Position numbers and translations under genes: made by a program. A stretch of 64,000 bases of DNA from Rhodobacteraceae bacterium EL53 (lineage in GTDB: Bacteria > Pseudomonadota > Alphaproteobacteria > Rhodobacterales > Rhodobacteraceae): positions 124,001 to 188,000 of the forward strand of contig OMPR01000006.1 in the NCBI GenBank assembly GCA_900313015.1, in the 5' to 3' direction. The notes under the pieces were generated by a model. It saw only the letters and a program-made list of their open reading frames with translations. It searched no databases and was not told where the DNA came from. The stretch's first letter is position 1. Every line of letters starts with the position of its first letter. This document shows, one piece after another, positions 17,657 to 28,025 of this stretch.

Positions 17657-18534
17657 GCGTGGGCTCCTTTCACGGTTTCGCCTTTTGCACGGGCATAGGC
17701 GATTTTGGCGGCGCGCTTGGCCAGAACGCCAGCGACCTCGGTGCGGAATTCGATGGTTCCGCGTTTGTCTGTGATCGGGTTGCAGGCTGCCGAAGCGGCA
17801 GCTGCCAGCGCGTCCAGAGCGGCATCGTCCAGCGTTGTGCCGATGATCGCATTGGCGCAGTCCTGCACCAGTAGAACGGTTGGAGCGACCGCACCAAGAG
17901 ACACGCGCGCCTCGGTGACGGTATCGCCATCCAAACGCAGGTTCACAGCACAGCCGACAACCGCGATGTCCATTTCGGTACGCGGGATAAAGCGCAAATA
18001 CGCATCACCTGCATGTTCGCCACGGGCCGGGATGTTCACCGCTGTCACCAACTCTCCCTTGGCGATCGAGGTGCGGCCCGGGCCGATTGGGATATCTTCT
18101 ACTGCAACGGTGCGCGCGCCTTCAGGGCCGGTGATCGAGACAGTTGCGCCTGCGGCCACCATGCCCGGAACGCTGTCCGCAGCGGGCGAGCCGTTGCACA
18201 GGTTACCGGTCAGCGTCGCGCGACCCTGCACCTGTGTCGAGCCGACCAGATCCATGCCTTCGACCACACCGGGCCAGGCTGCAGACAGGCTGGCGTGTTC
18301 GGTCATTTCTGCGCCTGACACTGCGACGCCAAGCGTCCAGCTGCCATCGGCGTTTTGGGTGATGTCAGAAACACCGTCGATCTTTTTGATATCGATCAGC
18401 GTATCGGGTGTAACGATGTCTGCGCGCAACTGAACGAGTACGTCCGTTCCGCCGGCCAAGAATCGTGTCACGCCCGTAGCGGCTGTCGCCAAAGCAACAG
18501 CATCGTCAAAATTGGCTGGGGTATGATAGTCCAC
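17653..18534 (-). CDS. molybdenum hydroxylase FAD-binding subunit
   Basis: A 293-residue protein of the CoxM/XdhA-FAD family. FAD-contact segments are LAGGTDVLVQLR near the start and TLTGNLCNGSPAADSVPGM in the middle. I chose the GTG at 18534 because GGGAGG lies just upstream and the length then fits the family; the longer frame to 18696 reads like noise. It is the first gene of the hydroxylase operon. In this family the FAD hands electrons to NAD or another acceptor. Confidence 0.88.
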   Translation of the reverse strand: MDYHTPANFDDAVALATAATGVTRFLAGGTDVLVQLRADIVTPDTLIDIKKIDGVSDITQNADGSWTLGVAVSGAEMTEHASLSAAWPGVVEGMDLVGSTQVQGRATLTGNLCNGSPAADSVPGMVAAGATVSITGPEGARTVAVEDIPIGPGRTSIAKGELVTAVNIPARGEHAGDAYLRFIPRTEMDIAVVGCAVNLRLDGDTVTEARVSLGAVAPTVLLVQDCANAIIGTTLDDAALDALAAAASAACNPITDKRGTIEFRTEVAGVLAKRAAKIAYARAKGETVKGAHA

Positions 18535-18759
18535 GCAAATGCCTCCCACATGGATTTCGTGCACCCGGATCGGGCGTTGACCGAAAGTGTTAGAGTAGGA
18601 ATTTGGCCGCGTCCATCGTCCGTTTTCACAGATTTGCAAACTTGTGACGGGAAATGGTGAATTGTGGGCCGCCTTGGGATCACAAAACCGCCACACAGCA
18701 GGGCATGCGCGCGGCGGTCATGTAATTTCGTCTTGGACCGAATGGGATCGGAGTCGCGC

Positions 18760-19593
18760 TTACAGATCGCCGCGCAAGTTCCACAATTCGGGGAACAGTT
18801 CCACCTCAAGCATGCGGCGCAGATATTGAACACCGCTGGTGCCGCCGGTGCCGCGTTTAAAGCCGATCACGCGCTCGACTGTAGTGACGTGGTTGAACCG
18901 CCAGCGACGGAAATAATCCTCGAGATCCACCAGCTTTTCGGCCAACTCGTAAAGATCCCAGTATGTTTTGGGGTCCTGATAAACCATCACCCAAGCGCGC
19001 TGTATCTCCGGGTCGGCGGCGTGTGGCGCCTCCATTCGGTAGGCCTCAGGCGCAAAGATGACACCAGTTTTGACGGACAGCGCATCAAGGGCCACGTGAT
19101 AAAGCGATTTGGTCGCCAGCTCATCCTTAAGCACCTGATGGGATTCGGGACGGTGTTCGTGCACCTTGAGCATTGCAGGATTGCGATTGCCCAGAGAGAA
19201 TTCGATCAGGCGATATTGGTGCGACTGAAAGCCAGAGGAATTGCCCAGCGCCTCGCGGAAGGTGGTGTAATCGCTGGGCGTCATGGTGCGCAGCACGTCC
19301 CACGCGGAATTCAACTGATCAAAGATCCGCGCGACACGGGCCAGCATCTTGAACGCTGGGCGGAAATCATCGCCCTTGAGCAATTCCCGCGCGGCGGCGA
19401 TTTCGTGCAGGACAAGACGCATCCACAATTCGGACGTCTGGTGCTGAATGATGAACAACAGTTCGTCATGCGCGTCCGAGTGCAGCTCATGCGTGGCAAG
19501 CAGTTGCTCCATGTGTAGGTAATCGCCATAGCTCATGTCCTTGGCATAGGACATTTTGGCGCCGTCCTGACTGGGATCATAGGCATCGGTCAT
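18760..19593 (-). CDS. kynA: tryptophan 2,3-dioxygenase
   Basis: A 277-residue haem enzyme that opens the indole ring of L-tryptophan to N-formylkynurenine. Family marks include YLHMEQLL, ELWMRLVLHE and the C-terminal haem/substrate segment FNHVTTVERVIGFKRGTGG. The ATG at 19593 gives the usual length; the frame upstream to 19713 overlaps kynB and is not used. It starts four bases after the kynB stop, so the two steps are co-expressed. Confidence 0.95.
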   Translation of the reverse strand: MTDAYDPSQDGAKMSYAKDMSYGDYLHMEQLLATHELHSDAHDELLFIIQHQTSELWMRLVLHEIAAARELLKGDDFRPAFKMLARVARIFDQLNSAWDVLRTMTPSDYTTFREALGNSSGFQSHQYRLIEFSLGNRNPAMLKVHEHRPESHQVLKDELATKSLYHVALDALSVKTGVIFAPEAYRMEAPHAADPEIQRAWVMVYQDPKTYWDLYELAEKLVDLEDYFRRWRFNHVTTVERVIGFKRGTGGTSGVQYLRRMLEVELFPELWNLRGDL

Positions 19594-19597
19594 GGGG

Positions 19598-20371
19598 TTA
19601 ATCCTTGAGCAATTCAGTAAGAAGGGGGGAACCCGGGTGGCTGATCGCCTCGACCACGGAAAAGTGATCCTGATCGGGTTCGAACACATTGGGGCATTGC
19701 CATTTTTCGGCAATCAGACGGGTCTGGCGGATCAGTTCAGGACGTTCCAGCGCGCCGACCCAAAAGGTTGCGTTGAGACCCTCGCGTTTGGGGTGCAAGA
19801 CCGGGCTTTGCGCCTCGGCCTCAGCCGCGTCAAGATGCAGGGTGTCGTTCATTTTTGTACCCAGCAGCGGGCGCAGATCGTGGATGCCGCTGACCGAGAC
19901 AAACTTGTCCAGCCGATCCTGTAGCGGGCCATCGGTACAGGCCATGCGGGATACCAGATGTCCGCCTGCGGAATGGCCAATCATGCGGACGGGACCCGCG
20001 ACGTGGTTCGCCGCCTCGGTCACGGCAGCGGCAATTTCACTGACCATCTGGCCCAAACGGGCCTCGGGCGCGAGGGTGTAGCTGGGAACGGCCAACGCCC
20101 AGCCCTGCGACAGGGGACCAACTGCGAAATGGGACCAAAAGCTTTTGTCCAGCATCTGCCAATAGCCGCCATGGACGAACACAACCAACCCCTTGGGTGC
20201 GCCTTGGGGACGGAACAGATCAAAGCGATTGCGCGCCCCTGCGCCATACGGCAGATCCAGCTCGCCAGCTGTGGCGCGATAGGCCGCAGCCTGTCCGCTC
20301 CACCTGTCTGCGAGTTGATCTGACCCCGGCACATAGCTGGAATTGTCAAAGGCATCATCCCAATCGATCAT
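19598..20371 (-). CDS. kynB: kynurenine formamidase, alpha/beta-hydrolase type
   Basis: A 257-residue hydrolase. It has the oxyanion-hole motif VVFVHGGYWQ, the nucleophile elbow MIGHSAGGHLV and a C-terminal DQDHFSVVE with the catalytic His. In context it hydrolyses N-formylkynurenine to kynurenine, directly before the dioxygenase gene. It belongs to the alpha/beta-hydrolase class of formamidases rather than the metal-dependent cyclase-like bacterial KynB family, so the name is by function. It is the first gene of the leftward operon, divergent from the 2-aminobenzoyl-CoA operon. Confidence 0.82.
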   Translation of the reverse strand: MIDWDDAFDNSSYVPGSDQLADRWSGQAAAYRATAGELDLPYGAGARNRFDLFRPQGAPKGLVVFVHGGYWQMLDKSFWSHFAVGPLSQGWALAVPSYTLAPEARLGQMVSEIAAAVTEAANHVAGPVRMIGHSAGGHLVSRMACTDGPLQDRLDKFVSVSGIHDLRPLLGTKMNDTLHLDAAEAEAQSPVLHPKREGLNATFWVGALERPELIRQTRLIAEKWQCPNVFEPDQDHFSVVEAISHPGSPLLTELLKD

Positions 20372-20413
20372 GCGACCCTCCGTTTGTTGGGAACAGCCTA
20401 TGGCCCCTCCTTA

Positions 20414-20457
20414 TTTATTTCAAGCTTAAAGGTTTAGGCTTGAAATAAATTCAAGCC
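20414..20457. promoter_or_regulatory. overlapping palindromic operators, probable MarR site
   Basis: Two perfect inverted repeats share one arm in the 132-base gap between kynB and the monooxygenase gene. The first has arms TTTATTTCAAGC (20414-20425) and GCTTGAAATAAA (20438-20449). The second has GGCTTGAA (20437-20444) and TTCAAGCC (20450-20457) with a five-base spacer. The second has the size of a MarR operator, and a MarR gene is the third gene of the operon to the right. The position allows control of both divergent operons. Confidence 0.65.
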
Positions 20458-20503
20458 TGCGTATCCTCTGATCTCAACAACACCGGTTTGAGGGAGAGAA
20501 TCG

Positions 20504-22798
20504 ATGCGCGTTGCATGTTTGGGCGGAGGGCCTGCCGGGCTCTATTTTGCGATTTCAATGAAACTGCGTGATCCCTCGCATGAGGTCACCGTGATCGAGC
20601 GCAACAAGGGCGATGATACGTTTGGTTGGGGCGTGGTTCTAAGCGATGATGCCCTGGGCAACCTGTCGGTGAATGACCCAAAGAGCGCCGAGATGATCCG
20701 CGAAAACTTTGCCTATTGGGATGACATTGCTGTTGTCCATGACGGCGTGCGCACGGTATCGGGTGGCCATGGGTTTGCCGGAATCGGGCGCAAGAAAATG
20801 CTGCTGATCCTGCAAGAGCGGGCGCATGAACTGGGTGTCGATCTGCAGTACGAGACCGAAGCCCGCCCTGTCGCCGAATATCAGGCCGAATACGATCTAG
20901 TGGTGGCTTGTGACGGGTTGAATTCACGGGTCCGCACCGATCTGTCAGAGCACTTCAAACCGGACGTGGACACGCGCGAGTGCAAGTTCATCTGGCTTGG
21001 CACCAAGCAGAAATTCGACGATGCGTTTACCTTTATCTTTGAAAAGACCGAACATGGCTGGGTCTGGGTGCACGCCTATCAATTCGATGATGAAACCGCG
21101 ACTGTCATCGTGGAATGCAGCCAAGAGACATGGGATGCCTTTGGCTTTGAGCATATGTCCAAAGAAGACAACATCGCCACTTGCGAGCGGATTTTTGCAG
21201 ATCATCTGGATGGCCATGCGCTGATTTCCAACGCGACGCATTTGCGCGGGTCTGCAGTCTGGATCAATTTCCCCCGCGTGCTGTGTGAGAAATGGCACCA
21301 CGAGAATGTGGTTCTGATGGGGGATGCGGCGGCGACCGCGCATTTCTCGATCGGGTCCGGGTCACGTCTGGCCTTTGACAGTGCGATTTCGCTGGCGACG
21401 TTCCTGCATTCGGAACCTAACTTAGAACAGGCTTTTGTTCGGTATCAGGACGAACGCCGTTTGGACGTGCTGCGCCTTCAATCCGCAGCGCGCAATTCGC
21501 TGGAATGGTTTGAGCAGGTCGAACGCTATCTGGATATGGATCCAGTGCAGTTCAACTATTCCCTGCTGACCCGATCCCAGCGCATTAGCCACGAGAATTT
21601 GCGATTGCGAGATGCAGAATGGCTTAAGTCAGCCGAAGGTTGGTTTCAGACCCGGTCGGGGGGTGCGTCATCCCCCGTCCGCGCGCCAATGTTTGCACCC
21701 TATCAACTTCGTGACATGGCGTTGCAGAACCGGATCGTTGTGTCCCCCATGGCGCAGTACAAAGCCGAAAACGGCACCCCGACAGACTGGCATCTGGTGC
21801 ATTACGGCGAGCGCGCCAAAGGCGGTGCGGGTCTGGTCTACACCGAAATGACCTGTGTTTCTGCCGAGGGACGGATCACGCCGGGCTGTCCGGGGCTCTA
21901 TGCGCCGGAACACGAGGCAGAGTGGACCCGGTTGACCAAGTTTGTGCATCAGCATTCGAATGCAAAGATCTGTTGTCAGATCGGGCATTCCGGGCGCAAG
22001 GGGTCGACCCAGGTGGGGTGGGAGATCATGGACGCCCCCCTAAATGACGGCAATTGGGAGCTGATGTCAGCCTCGGCCCTGCCGTGGGCGGATGCGAACC
22101 AGACCCCGCGGGAAATGACCCGTGCGGATATGGACACCGTGCGGGCTCAGTTTGTGGCGGCGGCCGAGATGGCCGGGCGCGCCGGATTTGATATGATCGA
22201 ACTACACGCGGCGCACGGCTATCTGGTGTCGTCGTTCATCTCACCAGTCTCGAACGTGCGCGGCGATGAATACGGCGGATCACTAGAAAACCGGATGCGC
22301 TATCCACTGGAAGTGTTTGCCGCCATGCGTGCCGTCTGGCCTGCGGCCAAGCCTATGTCAGTGCGGATTTCAGCCAACGACTGGATGGGCGACGACGGTG
22401 TTACCCCCGAAGAGGCCGTGCAGATCGCGGCGATGTTCCGCGATGCAGGGGCCGATATCATTGACGTATCCGCCGGCCAGACCACCACCCAAGGGCAGCC
22501 GGTCTATGGCCGCATGTTCCAGACGCCATTTTCTGACCGTATCCGCAACGAGGCGGGCATCGCCACCATGGCCGTTGGCAACATCTATGAAGCCGATCAC
22601 GCCAATTCGATCCTAATGGCGGGGCGCGCCGATCTGATCTGTGTCGGACGTCCGCATCTGGCCGATCCCTATTGGACGTTGCACGAAGCCGCACGCATTG
22701 GCGACCGCGCCGCCGATTGGCCCCTGCCCTATCTGGCTGGGCGCGATCAGGCCTGGCGTCTGGCCGACCGCGATGCTGAGGCGGAGATCCGGGCGTGA
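20504..22798 (+). CDS. 2-aminobenzoyl-CoA monooxygenase/reductase (salicylyl-CoA 5-hydroxylase type)
   Basis: A 764-residue two-part flavoenzyme. Residues 1 to about 390 are an FAD monooxygenase ([11 protein letters not shown] at the N-terminus and [18 protein letters not shown] later). Residues about 395-764 are an Old-Yellow-Enzyme-type FMN reductase ([47 protein letters not shown]). This is the build of the Azoarcus enzyme that hydroxylates and reduces 2-aminobenzoyl-CoA, and of related salicylyl-CoA 5-hydroxylases. The CoA ligase, hydratase and dehydrogenase downstream and the tryptophan genes next door favour anthraniloyl-CoA. A ribosome site GGGAGAG precedes the ATG. Confidence 0.88.
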   Translation: MRVACLGGGPAGLYFAISMKLRDPSHEVTVIERNKGDDTFGWGVVLSDDALGNLSVNDPKSAEMIRENFAYWDDIAVVHDGVRTVSGGHGFAGIGRKKMLLILQERAHELGVDLQYETEARPVAEYQAEYDLVVACDGLNSRVRTDLSEHFKPDVDTRECKFIWLGTKQKFDDAFTFIFEKTEHGWVWVHAYQFDDETATVIVECSQETWDAFGFEHMSKEDNIATCERIFADHLDGHALISNATHLRGSAVWINFPRVLCEKWHHENVVLMGDAAATAHFSIGSGSRLAFDSAISLATFLHSEPNLEQAFVRYQDERRLDVLRLQSAARNSLEWFEQVERYLDMDPVQFNYSLLTRSQRISHENLRLRDAEWLKSAEGWFQTRSGGASSPVRAPMFAPYQLRDMALQNRIVVSPMAQYKAENGTPTDWHLVHYGERAKGGAGLVYTEMTCVSAEGRITPGCPGLYAPEHEAEWTRLTKFVHQHSNAKICCQIGHSGRKGSTQVGWEIMDAPLNDGNWELMSASALPWADANQTPREMTRADMDTVRAQFVAAAEMAGRAGFDMIELHAAHGYLVSSFISPVSNVRGDEYGGSLENRMRYPLEVFAAMRAVWPAAKPMSVRISANDWMGDDGVTPEEAVQIAAMFRDAGADIIDVSAGQTTTQGQPVYGRMFQTPFSDRIRNEAGIATMAVGNIYEADHANSILMAGRADLICVGRPHLADPYWTLHEAARIGDRAADWPLPYLAGRDQAWRLADRDAEAEIRA

Positions 22799-23553
22799 GT
22801 GTCGACGGCAAACATGTGGTAATCACCGGTGGCGGCAGTGGCGTTGGGGCGGAAATCGCCGAGGTCATGGCCCATGCCGGCGCTAAGGTCACGATCATGG
22901 GACGCCGCGAACAGCCACTGAAGCAGGTGGCCAAACAGCACAAATTCATCGGTTGGGTCACCTGTAACGTGACCGACGGCGAGGCGGTCAAAGACGCGTT
23001 TCGTCAAGCCCGTGGGTTGAATGGCCCCGTCGATGTGGTGATCGCCAACGCAGGTGCCGCAGAAAGCGTGCCTTTTGCCAAAATGACCGCCGATGATCTG
23101 ACCGCTATGCTGTCGGTCAACCTGATGGGCGTGGTGAACACATGGCAGGCGGCGCTGCCGGATATGAAATCCAACGATTGGGGCCGGATGATTGCTGTGG
23201 CCTCGACCGCCGGACTGAAAGGGTACCCCTATGTGTCTGGCTATGTGGCGGCCAAGCATGGGGTGGTCGGACTGACCCGTGCTTTGGCCTTGGAGCTGGG
23301 CGCGAGCGGCATCACCGTCAACGCGATCTGCCCCGGTTTCATCGAGACCCCCTTGTTGGAACGCTCGATCCAGAACATCGTGGACAAAACCGGCATGAGC
23401 CCGGAACAGGCCGCCAAGTCGCTGTACAAGAACAACCCGCAAAAACGGTTCATCCAAACGGACGAGGTGGCGGGCACGGCGTTGTGGCTCTGTTCTGATG
23501 CGGCGCGCTCGGTCAATGGCCACACTCTGACCCTATCCGGAGGCGAAATATGA
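22795..23553 (+). CDS. SDR-family oxidoreductase
   Basis: A 252-residue short-chain dehydrogenase. It has the NAD(P) motif [16 protein letters not shown] (IANAGAAES), catalytic Ser (VASTAGLKG) and YVAAKHG with Tyr and Lys. It starts on GTG, overlapping the monooxygenase stop by four bases, and its own end overlaps the MarR start. In this operon it would oxidise or reduce a hydroxy- or keto-acyl-CoA intermediate of the ring-cleavage product. The exact step is not known from sequence. Confidence 0.85.
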   Translation: MSVDGKHVVITGGGSGVGAEIAEVMAHAGAKVTIMGRREQPLKQVAKQHKFIGWVTCNVTDGEAVKDAFRQARGLNGPVDVVIANAGAAESVPFAKMTADDLTAMLSVNLMGVVNTWQAALPDMKSNDWGRMIAVASTAGLKGYPYVSGYVAAKHGVVGLTRALALELGASGITVNAICPGFIETPLLERSIQNIVDKTGMSPEQAAKSLYKNNPQKRFIQTDEVAGTALWLCSDAARSVNGHTLTLSGGEI

Positions 23554-24017
23554 CATCCGCTGACCCCACCCCCCTATCGGAGCCAACCAGCAAGACGCGG
23601 CTGCGGCTGTGGCTGAAGCTGCTCAAGGCGACCCGGCTGGTCGAAGCCGACCTGCGCGAAAACCTGCGGACCGAATTTGGCACCACCCTGCCCCGGTTCG
23701 ATGTGATGGCCGCGCTGAGCCAATATGCTGACGGATTGAAGATGAGTGAACTGTCGGGGCTGCTGCGGGTGTCGAACGGCAATGTGACTGGCATCGTTGA
23801 ACGGCTGGTCGAAGACGGTTTTGCCCTGCGCGAAGCCGTGCCGGGGGATCGCCGCGCATCCCGCGTGCGCCTGACCCGCAAAGGCGCCGAGGAGTTCGCA
23901 CGCCAAGCATCGGAACATGAACATTGGGTGGATGAATTGCTGGGTGCGCTGGGGCCGGAGGAGGCCACAGGCATGACAGAACAATTGGATAGAATTTTGA
24001 GGGAGGGAGCGCAATGA
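23550..24017 (+). CDS. MarR-family transcriptional regulator
   Basis: A 155-residue winged-helix regulator. The HTH region [20 protein letters not shown] is followed by a wing with [16 protein letters not shown], typical of MarR proteins that respond to aromatic acids or CoA thioesters. It is embedded in the operon, overlapping its neighbours by four bases each side. It is the likely binder of the palindromes at 20414-20457, probably released by an aromatic-CoA intermediate, as in other MarR regulators of such pathways (inference). Confidence 0.88.
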   Translation: MTSADPTPLSEPTSKTRLRLWLKLLKATRLVEADLRENLRTEFGTTLPRFDVMAALSQYADGLKMSELSGLLRVSNGNVTGIVERLVEDGFALREAVPGDRRASRVRLTRKGAEEFARQASEHEHWVDELLGALGPEEATGMTEQLDRILREGAQ

Positions 24018-24814
24018 GCGCCGAGACAACGCATTTTTTGTGCAAGATTGAGGATGGGATTGCCACCATCGCACTGGACCGGCCCGATCGGAAGAATCCG
24101 CTAACATTCGACAGCTACGCCGAGCTGCGCGACTGGTTCCGTGATCTGGTGTACAATGACGATGTGAACGCTGTTGTGTTTGCCTCGAACGGCGGAAACT
24201 TTAGTTCTGGCGGCGATGTGCATGATATCATCGGCCCCCTGACCCGCATGAGCATGAAAGAGCTGTTGGCGTTCACCCGGATGACCGGCGATCTGGTCAA
24301 GGCCATCGTGAACTGCGGCAAGCCGGTGATTGCGGCGATTGATGGGATTTGTGTTGGCGCCGGGGCGATCATCGCGATGGCCGCTGACCTGCGGATCGCA
24401 ACGCCCGAGGCCAAGGTCGCATTCCTGTTCACACGCGTTGGTTTAGCAGGCTGTGACATGGGCGCCTGCGCCATCCTGCCCCGAATCATCGGTCAGGGCC
24501 GTGCAGCTGAATTGCTGTACACCGGGCGGTCGATGTCGGCGGATGAAGGGTCGGCATGGGGCTTTCACAACCGAGTTGTGCCAGCGGATGAGCTGGATGG
24601 TGCGGCGCTGAAGTTGGCAGAGCAGATCGCGGCAGGTCCGAACTTTGGCAATATGATGACCAAAACGATGCTGGCGCAGGAATGGTCGATGTCGATCGAA
24701 CAAGCGATCGAGGCCGAAGCGCAGGCCCAAGCGATCTGTATGCAAACTGCTGATTTCGAGCGGGCGTATAATGCGTTTGTCGCCAAGCAGCGCCCTGTTT
24801 TCGAAGGGGATTGA
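24014..24814 (+). CDS. enoyl-CoA hydratase/isomerase family protein
   Basis: A 266-residue crotonase-fold enzyme. The oxyanion-hole segments are [11 protein letters not shown] and [15 protein letters not shown] glutamate of the usual hydratase position is not evident in [11 protein letters not shown], which has Asp-Met-Gly instead, so it may be a hydrolase- or lyase-like member. In the anthraniloyl-CoA route an enzyme of this family would hydrate or hydrolytically open the reduced ring. It overlaps the MarR gene by four bases. Confidence 0.82.
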   Translation: MSAETTHFLCKIEDGIATIALDRPDRKNPLTFDSYAELRDWFRDLVYNDDVNAVVFASNGGNFSSGGDVHDIIGPLTRMSMKELLAFTRMTGDLVKAIVNCGKPVIAAIDGICVGAGAIIAMAADLRIATPEAKVAFLFTRVGLAGCDMGACAILPRIIGQGRAAELLYTGRSMSADEGSAWGFHNRVVPADELDGAALKLAEQIAAGPNFGNMMTKTMLAQEWSMSIEQAIEAEAQAQAICMQTADFERAYNAFVAKQRPVFEGD

Positions 24815-24817
24815 TAC

Positions 24818-25966
24818 ATGCCTGATCGCAGCTTTCTACAGTGGCCGTTTTTTGAGGACCGTCATCGCGACTTAACGGCGGCACTAGATACATGGTGCGC
24901 GGACAATCTGAGTGTTGATCACTCAGATATCGACGCGGCCTGTCGCAAGTTGGTGGCTGATCTGGGTTCTGCTGGATGGTTGCAGCCCACAGCCGGGGAC
25001 ACGCTGGATGTGCGCACCCTGTGCCTGATCCGTGAGACTTTGGCGCGTCATGACGGGTTGGCGGATTTCTCATTTGCAATGCAGGGGCTTGGAACCGGAG
25101 CGATTTCGCTGTTCGGGACCGAGGCACAAAAGGCAGAGTGGTTGCCGTTGACCCGCAGTGGTCAGGCGATGTCTGCTTTTGCGCTGACGGAGCCACAGTC
25201 GGGATCGGATGTTGCGAATTCGACCATGACGGCAACATTAGATGGTGACGATTACATTCTGAACGGTGAGAAAACCTGGATCTCAAACGGTGGCATCGCG
25301 GATGTTTACACTCTGTTTGCACGCACGGGCGAAGCGCCGGGTGCTAAGGGGCTGAGCGCCTTTGTGCTGCCTGCTGGGTTGCCGGGATTTGAGGTGGTTG
25401 AACGGTTGCAGGTTATTGCGCCGCATCCCTTGGCGACCCTGCGGTTCACCGATGTGCGTGTGCCCAAATCGGCCCTATTGGGGGCCGCTGGGCAAGGGTT
25501 TAAGGTGGCGATGGCGACGTTGGACGTGTTCCGCACAACGGTGGCAGCGGCGGCGTTGGGCTTTGCCCGACGCGCGCTGGACGAGGCGCTGTTTCGGGTT
25601 AATGACCGTCAGGTACAGGGCGCACCCCTGTTTGAGCTGCAGATGGTGCAGGGCCACATCGCGGATATGGCACTGGACGTCGATGCAGCAGCCTTGCTGG
25701 TCTATCGTGCGGCCTGGACCAAGGATTCAGGCGCGGCACGGGTCAGTCGCGAGGCGGCAATGGCCAAGCTGTTTTCCACCGATCAGGCGCAGCACGTCAT
25801 AGACAAGGCGGTGCAATTGCACGGCGGTGACGGCGTGAAACACGGGCAGAAGGTAGAGGAGCTGTATCGTGATATCCGAGCCCTGCGCATTTACGAGGGC
25901 GCATCGGATGTGCAGCGCGTTGTGATCGCGCGTCAAACGATGGGAGCGTTTCTGGGAGGGAATTGA
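24818..25966 (+). CDS. acyl-CoA dehydrogenase
   Basis: A 382-residue flavoprotein. It has the substrate/FAD loop [17 protein letters not shown], the strand WISNGG, the C-terminal helix [19 protein letters not shown] and the end motif [15 protein letters not shown]. It is of normal length and starts three bases after the hydratase. It would insert a double bond in a ring-derived acyl-CoA before hydration, passing electrons to an ETF that is not in this window. Confidence 0.88.
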   Translation: MPDRSFLQWPFFEDRHRDLTAALDTWCADNLSVDHSDIDAACRKLVADLGSAGWLQPTAGDTLDVRTLCLIRETLARHDGLADFSFAMQGLGTGAISLFGTEAQKAEWLPLTRSGQAMSAFALTEPQSGSDVANSTMTATLDGDDYILNGEKTWISNGGIADVYTLFARTGEAPGAKGLSAFVLPAGLPGFEVVERLQVIAPHPLATLRFTDVRVPKSALLGAAGQGFKVAMATLDVFRTTVAAAALGFARRALDEALFRVNDRQVQGAPLFELQMVQGHIADMALDVDAAALLVYRAAWTKDSGAARVSREAAMAKLFSTDQAQHVIDKAVQLHGGDGVKHGQKVEELYRDIRALRIYEGASDVQRVVIARQTMGAFLGGN

Positions 25967-25968
25967 TC

Positions 25969-27591
25969 ATGCTGGGACCAACAGCGCATACAGATACATT
26001 TTCGCGGGATAATCTGCCCGCACCCGAGATGTGGCCAGAATTCCTGATGGAGAGGTTTGACTACCCCGATCACGTCAATGTCGGGGTCGAACTGACCGAT
26101 GCCATGGTTGGCAAAGGCTTTGGCGATCACATCGCCCTGATCGGCAACGGGCGGCGACGCACCTACAAAGAGTTATCCGACTGGACCAACCGACTGGCCC
26201 ATGTGCTGGTCGAAGATTTGGGCGTGAAACCGGGCAACCGGGTATTGATCCGGTCTGCAAACAACCCGGCGATGGTGGCCTGCTGGTTGGCGGCGACCAA
26301 AGCTGGTGCGGTAGTGGTGAACACCATGCCAATGCTGCGTTCAGGCGAACTGGGCGCAATCATCGACAAGGCCGAGATCACTCATGCGCTGTGTGACACC
26401 CGGTTGATGGAGGACATGGTCAAATGCGCCAAGAAGTCCAAGTTCCTGAAATCAGTCGTTGGCTTTGACGGCACATCGAACCACGACGCCGAACTCGATC
26501 GATTGGCGTTGGAAAAACCCGTGCGCTTTGATGCGGTCGACACGGGCCGTGATGATGTGGCGTTGCTCGGGTTCACCTCGGGCACCACGGGCGACCCCAA
26601 GGCGACGATGCATTTTCACCGCGATCTGCTGATCATTGCGGATGGCTATGCCCAAGAGGTTCTGGGCGTGACCGAAGACGACGTGTTCATTGGCTCCCCC
26701 CCACTTGCGTTCACCTTTGGACTTGGCGGCTTGGCCGTATTCCCCTTGCGGTTCGGTGCGGCGGCGACCCTGTTGGAACAGGCCAGCCCACCAAACATGG
26801 TTGAAATCATTCAGCAATACAAAGCGACCGTTTGTTTTACTGCGCCCACAGCGTATCGGTTCATGCTGCAAGCGATGGAGGATGGGGCTGATCTGTCATC
26901 GTTGCGAGCTGCCGTTTCGGCTGGCGAAACCCTGCCTGCCCCGGTCTATGACGCCTGGATCGAACAGACCGGCAAGCCAATGCTCGACGGGATCGGTGCA
27001 ACAGAAATGCTGCATATCTTTATCTCAAACCGGTTTGACGATCACCGCCCCGCCTGCACCGGCAAGCCCGTCAGTGGATATGAGGTGCGTATTCTGGACG
27101 ACGAAGGGCGCGAATTGCCGCCGGGCGAGGTTGGCAAACTGGCGGTGCGCGGCCCCACCGGGTGCCGGTATCTGGCGGATGATCGGCAGGGTGTATACGT
27201 CAAAGACGGCTGGAACGTTACTGGCGATGCCTTTGTGATGGATAAAGACGGGTATCTGCATTTTGCGGCCCGTAACGACGACATGATCGTTTCGTCTGGC
27301 TATAACATCGCTGGCCCCGAGGTCGAAGCGGCGTTGTTGGCCCATCCCGCAGTGAGTGAATGTGGCGTGATCGCTGCCCCCGATGAAGCGCGTGGTCATA
27401 TCGTTGAGGCACACGTCGTGCTGAATGAGGGCGAGACGCCCAGCGATCTGATGATCAAGACCCTTCAGGATCACGTCAAAGCCACCATCGCCCCTTACAA
27501 ATACCCCCGCAGCGTCAGGTTCATCGACGCGCTGCCCAAGACACAAACCGGTAAGATCCAGCGCTTTCGCCTGCGCCCCGATCTGCACTGA
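25969..27591 (+). CDS. 2-aminobenzoate/benzoate-CoA ligase-type AMP-binding enzyme
   Basis: A 540-residue adenylate-forming ligase with the P-loop-like motif GFTSGTTGDPKATMHFH, PTAYRFML, IGATEMLHIF and the C-terminal Lys motif KTQTGKIQRFRL. Overall form is that of benzoate/2-aminobenzoate-CoA ligases. The ATG at 25969 follows GGGAGGG; a TTG six bases earlier is not needed. It would activate anthranilate to 2-aminobenzoyl-CoA, the first step of the operon's pathway, using ATP and CoA. Confidence 0.87.
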   Translation: MLGPTAHTDTFSRDNLPAPEMWPEFLMERFDYPDHVNVGVELTDAMVGKGFGDHIALIGNGRRRTYKELSDWTNRLAHVLVEDLGVKPGNRVLIRSANNPAMVACWLAATKAGAVVVNTMPMLRSGELGAIIDKAEITHALCDTRLMEDMVKCAKKSKFLKSVVGFDGTSNHDAELDRLALEKPVRFDAVDTGRDDVALLGFTSGTTGDPKATMHFHRDLLIIADGYAQEVLGVTEDDVFIGSPPLAFTFGLGGLAVFPLRFGAAATLLEQASPPNMVEIIQQYKATVCFTAPTAYRFMLQAMEDGADLSSLRAAVSAGETLPAPVYDAWIEQTGKPMLDGIGATEMLHIFISNRFDDHRPACTGKPVSGYEVRILDDEGRELPPGEVGKLAVRGPTGCRYLADDRQGVYVKDGWNVTGDAFVMDKDGYLHFAARNDDMIVSSGYNIAGPEVEAALLAHPAVSECGVIAAPDEARGHIVEAHVVLNEGETPSDLMIKTLQDHVKATIAPYKYPRSVRFIDALPKTQTGKIQRFRLRPDLH

Positions 27592-27603
27592 ACGGAGAGC
27601 AGT

Positions 27604-27999
27604 ATGACTCATCAAATTATTCAACCCAACGGTTGGTCCCCCGCCAAAGGCTATGCCAACGGAGTGTTGACAAAAGACGGGCAGTTGTATGTTGGCGGTC
27701 AGATTGGCTGGAACGCAGAGCAGGTGTTTGAAACCCATGACTTCATCGGTCAAATGGAGCAGACGCTGCGCAATATCATGGATGTCGTCGAGGCCGCCGG
27801 GGGCCAGGCAGGACACATCACCCGGTTGACGTGGTACGTAACGGACAAGAAAGAATACCTAGCCCGTCAGGGAGAAATCGGCGCCGTGTATCGCAAAATT
27901 CTGGGCCGGCATTTTCCGGCAATGGCGATGGTGGTTGTGGCCGGATTGGTCGAGGACGAAGCTTTGCTAGAGATTGAAGCGACGGCTGTCATCAACTGA
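27604..27999 (+). CDS. RidA-family enamine/imine deaminase
   Basis: A 131-residue RidA/YjgF-type protein. Family marks are YANGVLTKDGQLYVGGQIGWN near the start, the helix QTLRNIMDVVEAAGG and the end AMAMVVVAGLVEDEALLEIEATAV. RidA proteins hydrolyse reactive enamines or imines and form trimers. Directly downstream of the CoA ligase it may deaminate the amino-enone produced by the 2-aminobenzoyl-CoA monooxygenase/reductase. The family is plain; this substrate is inference. The general RidA arginine of the active site is not evident here, so this may be a subgroup member. Confidence 0.8.
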   Translation: MTHQIIQPNGWSPAKGYANGVLTKDGQLYVGGQIGWNAEQVFETHDFIGQMEQTLRNIMDVVEAAGGQAGHITRLTWYVTDKKEYLARQGEIGAVYRKILGRHFPAMAMVVVAGLVEDEALLEIEATAVIN

Positions 28000-28025
28000 C
28001 TCGACCCAACACGGAAATTCAGAAA

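Noticed and set aside
14937-18534. CO dehydrogenase (cox) operon
   Set aside because: The large subunit lacks the AYxCSFR active-site loop and no coxD/E/F maturation genes are nearby, so another substrate is likely.
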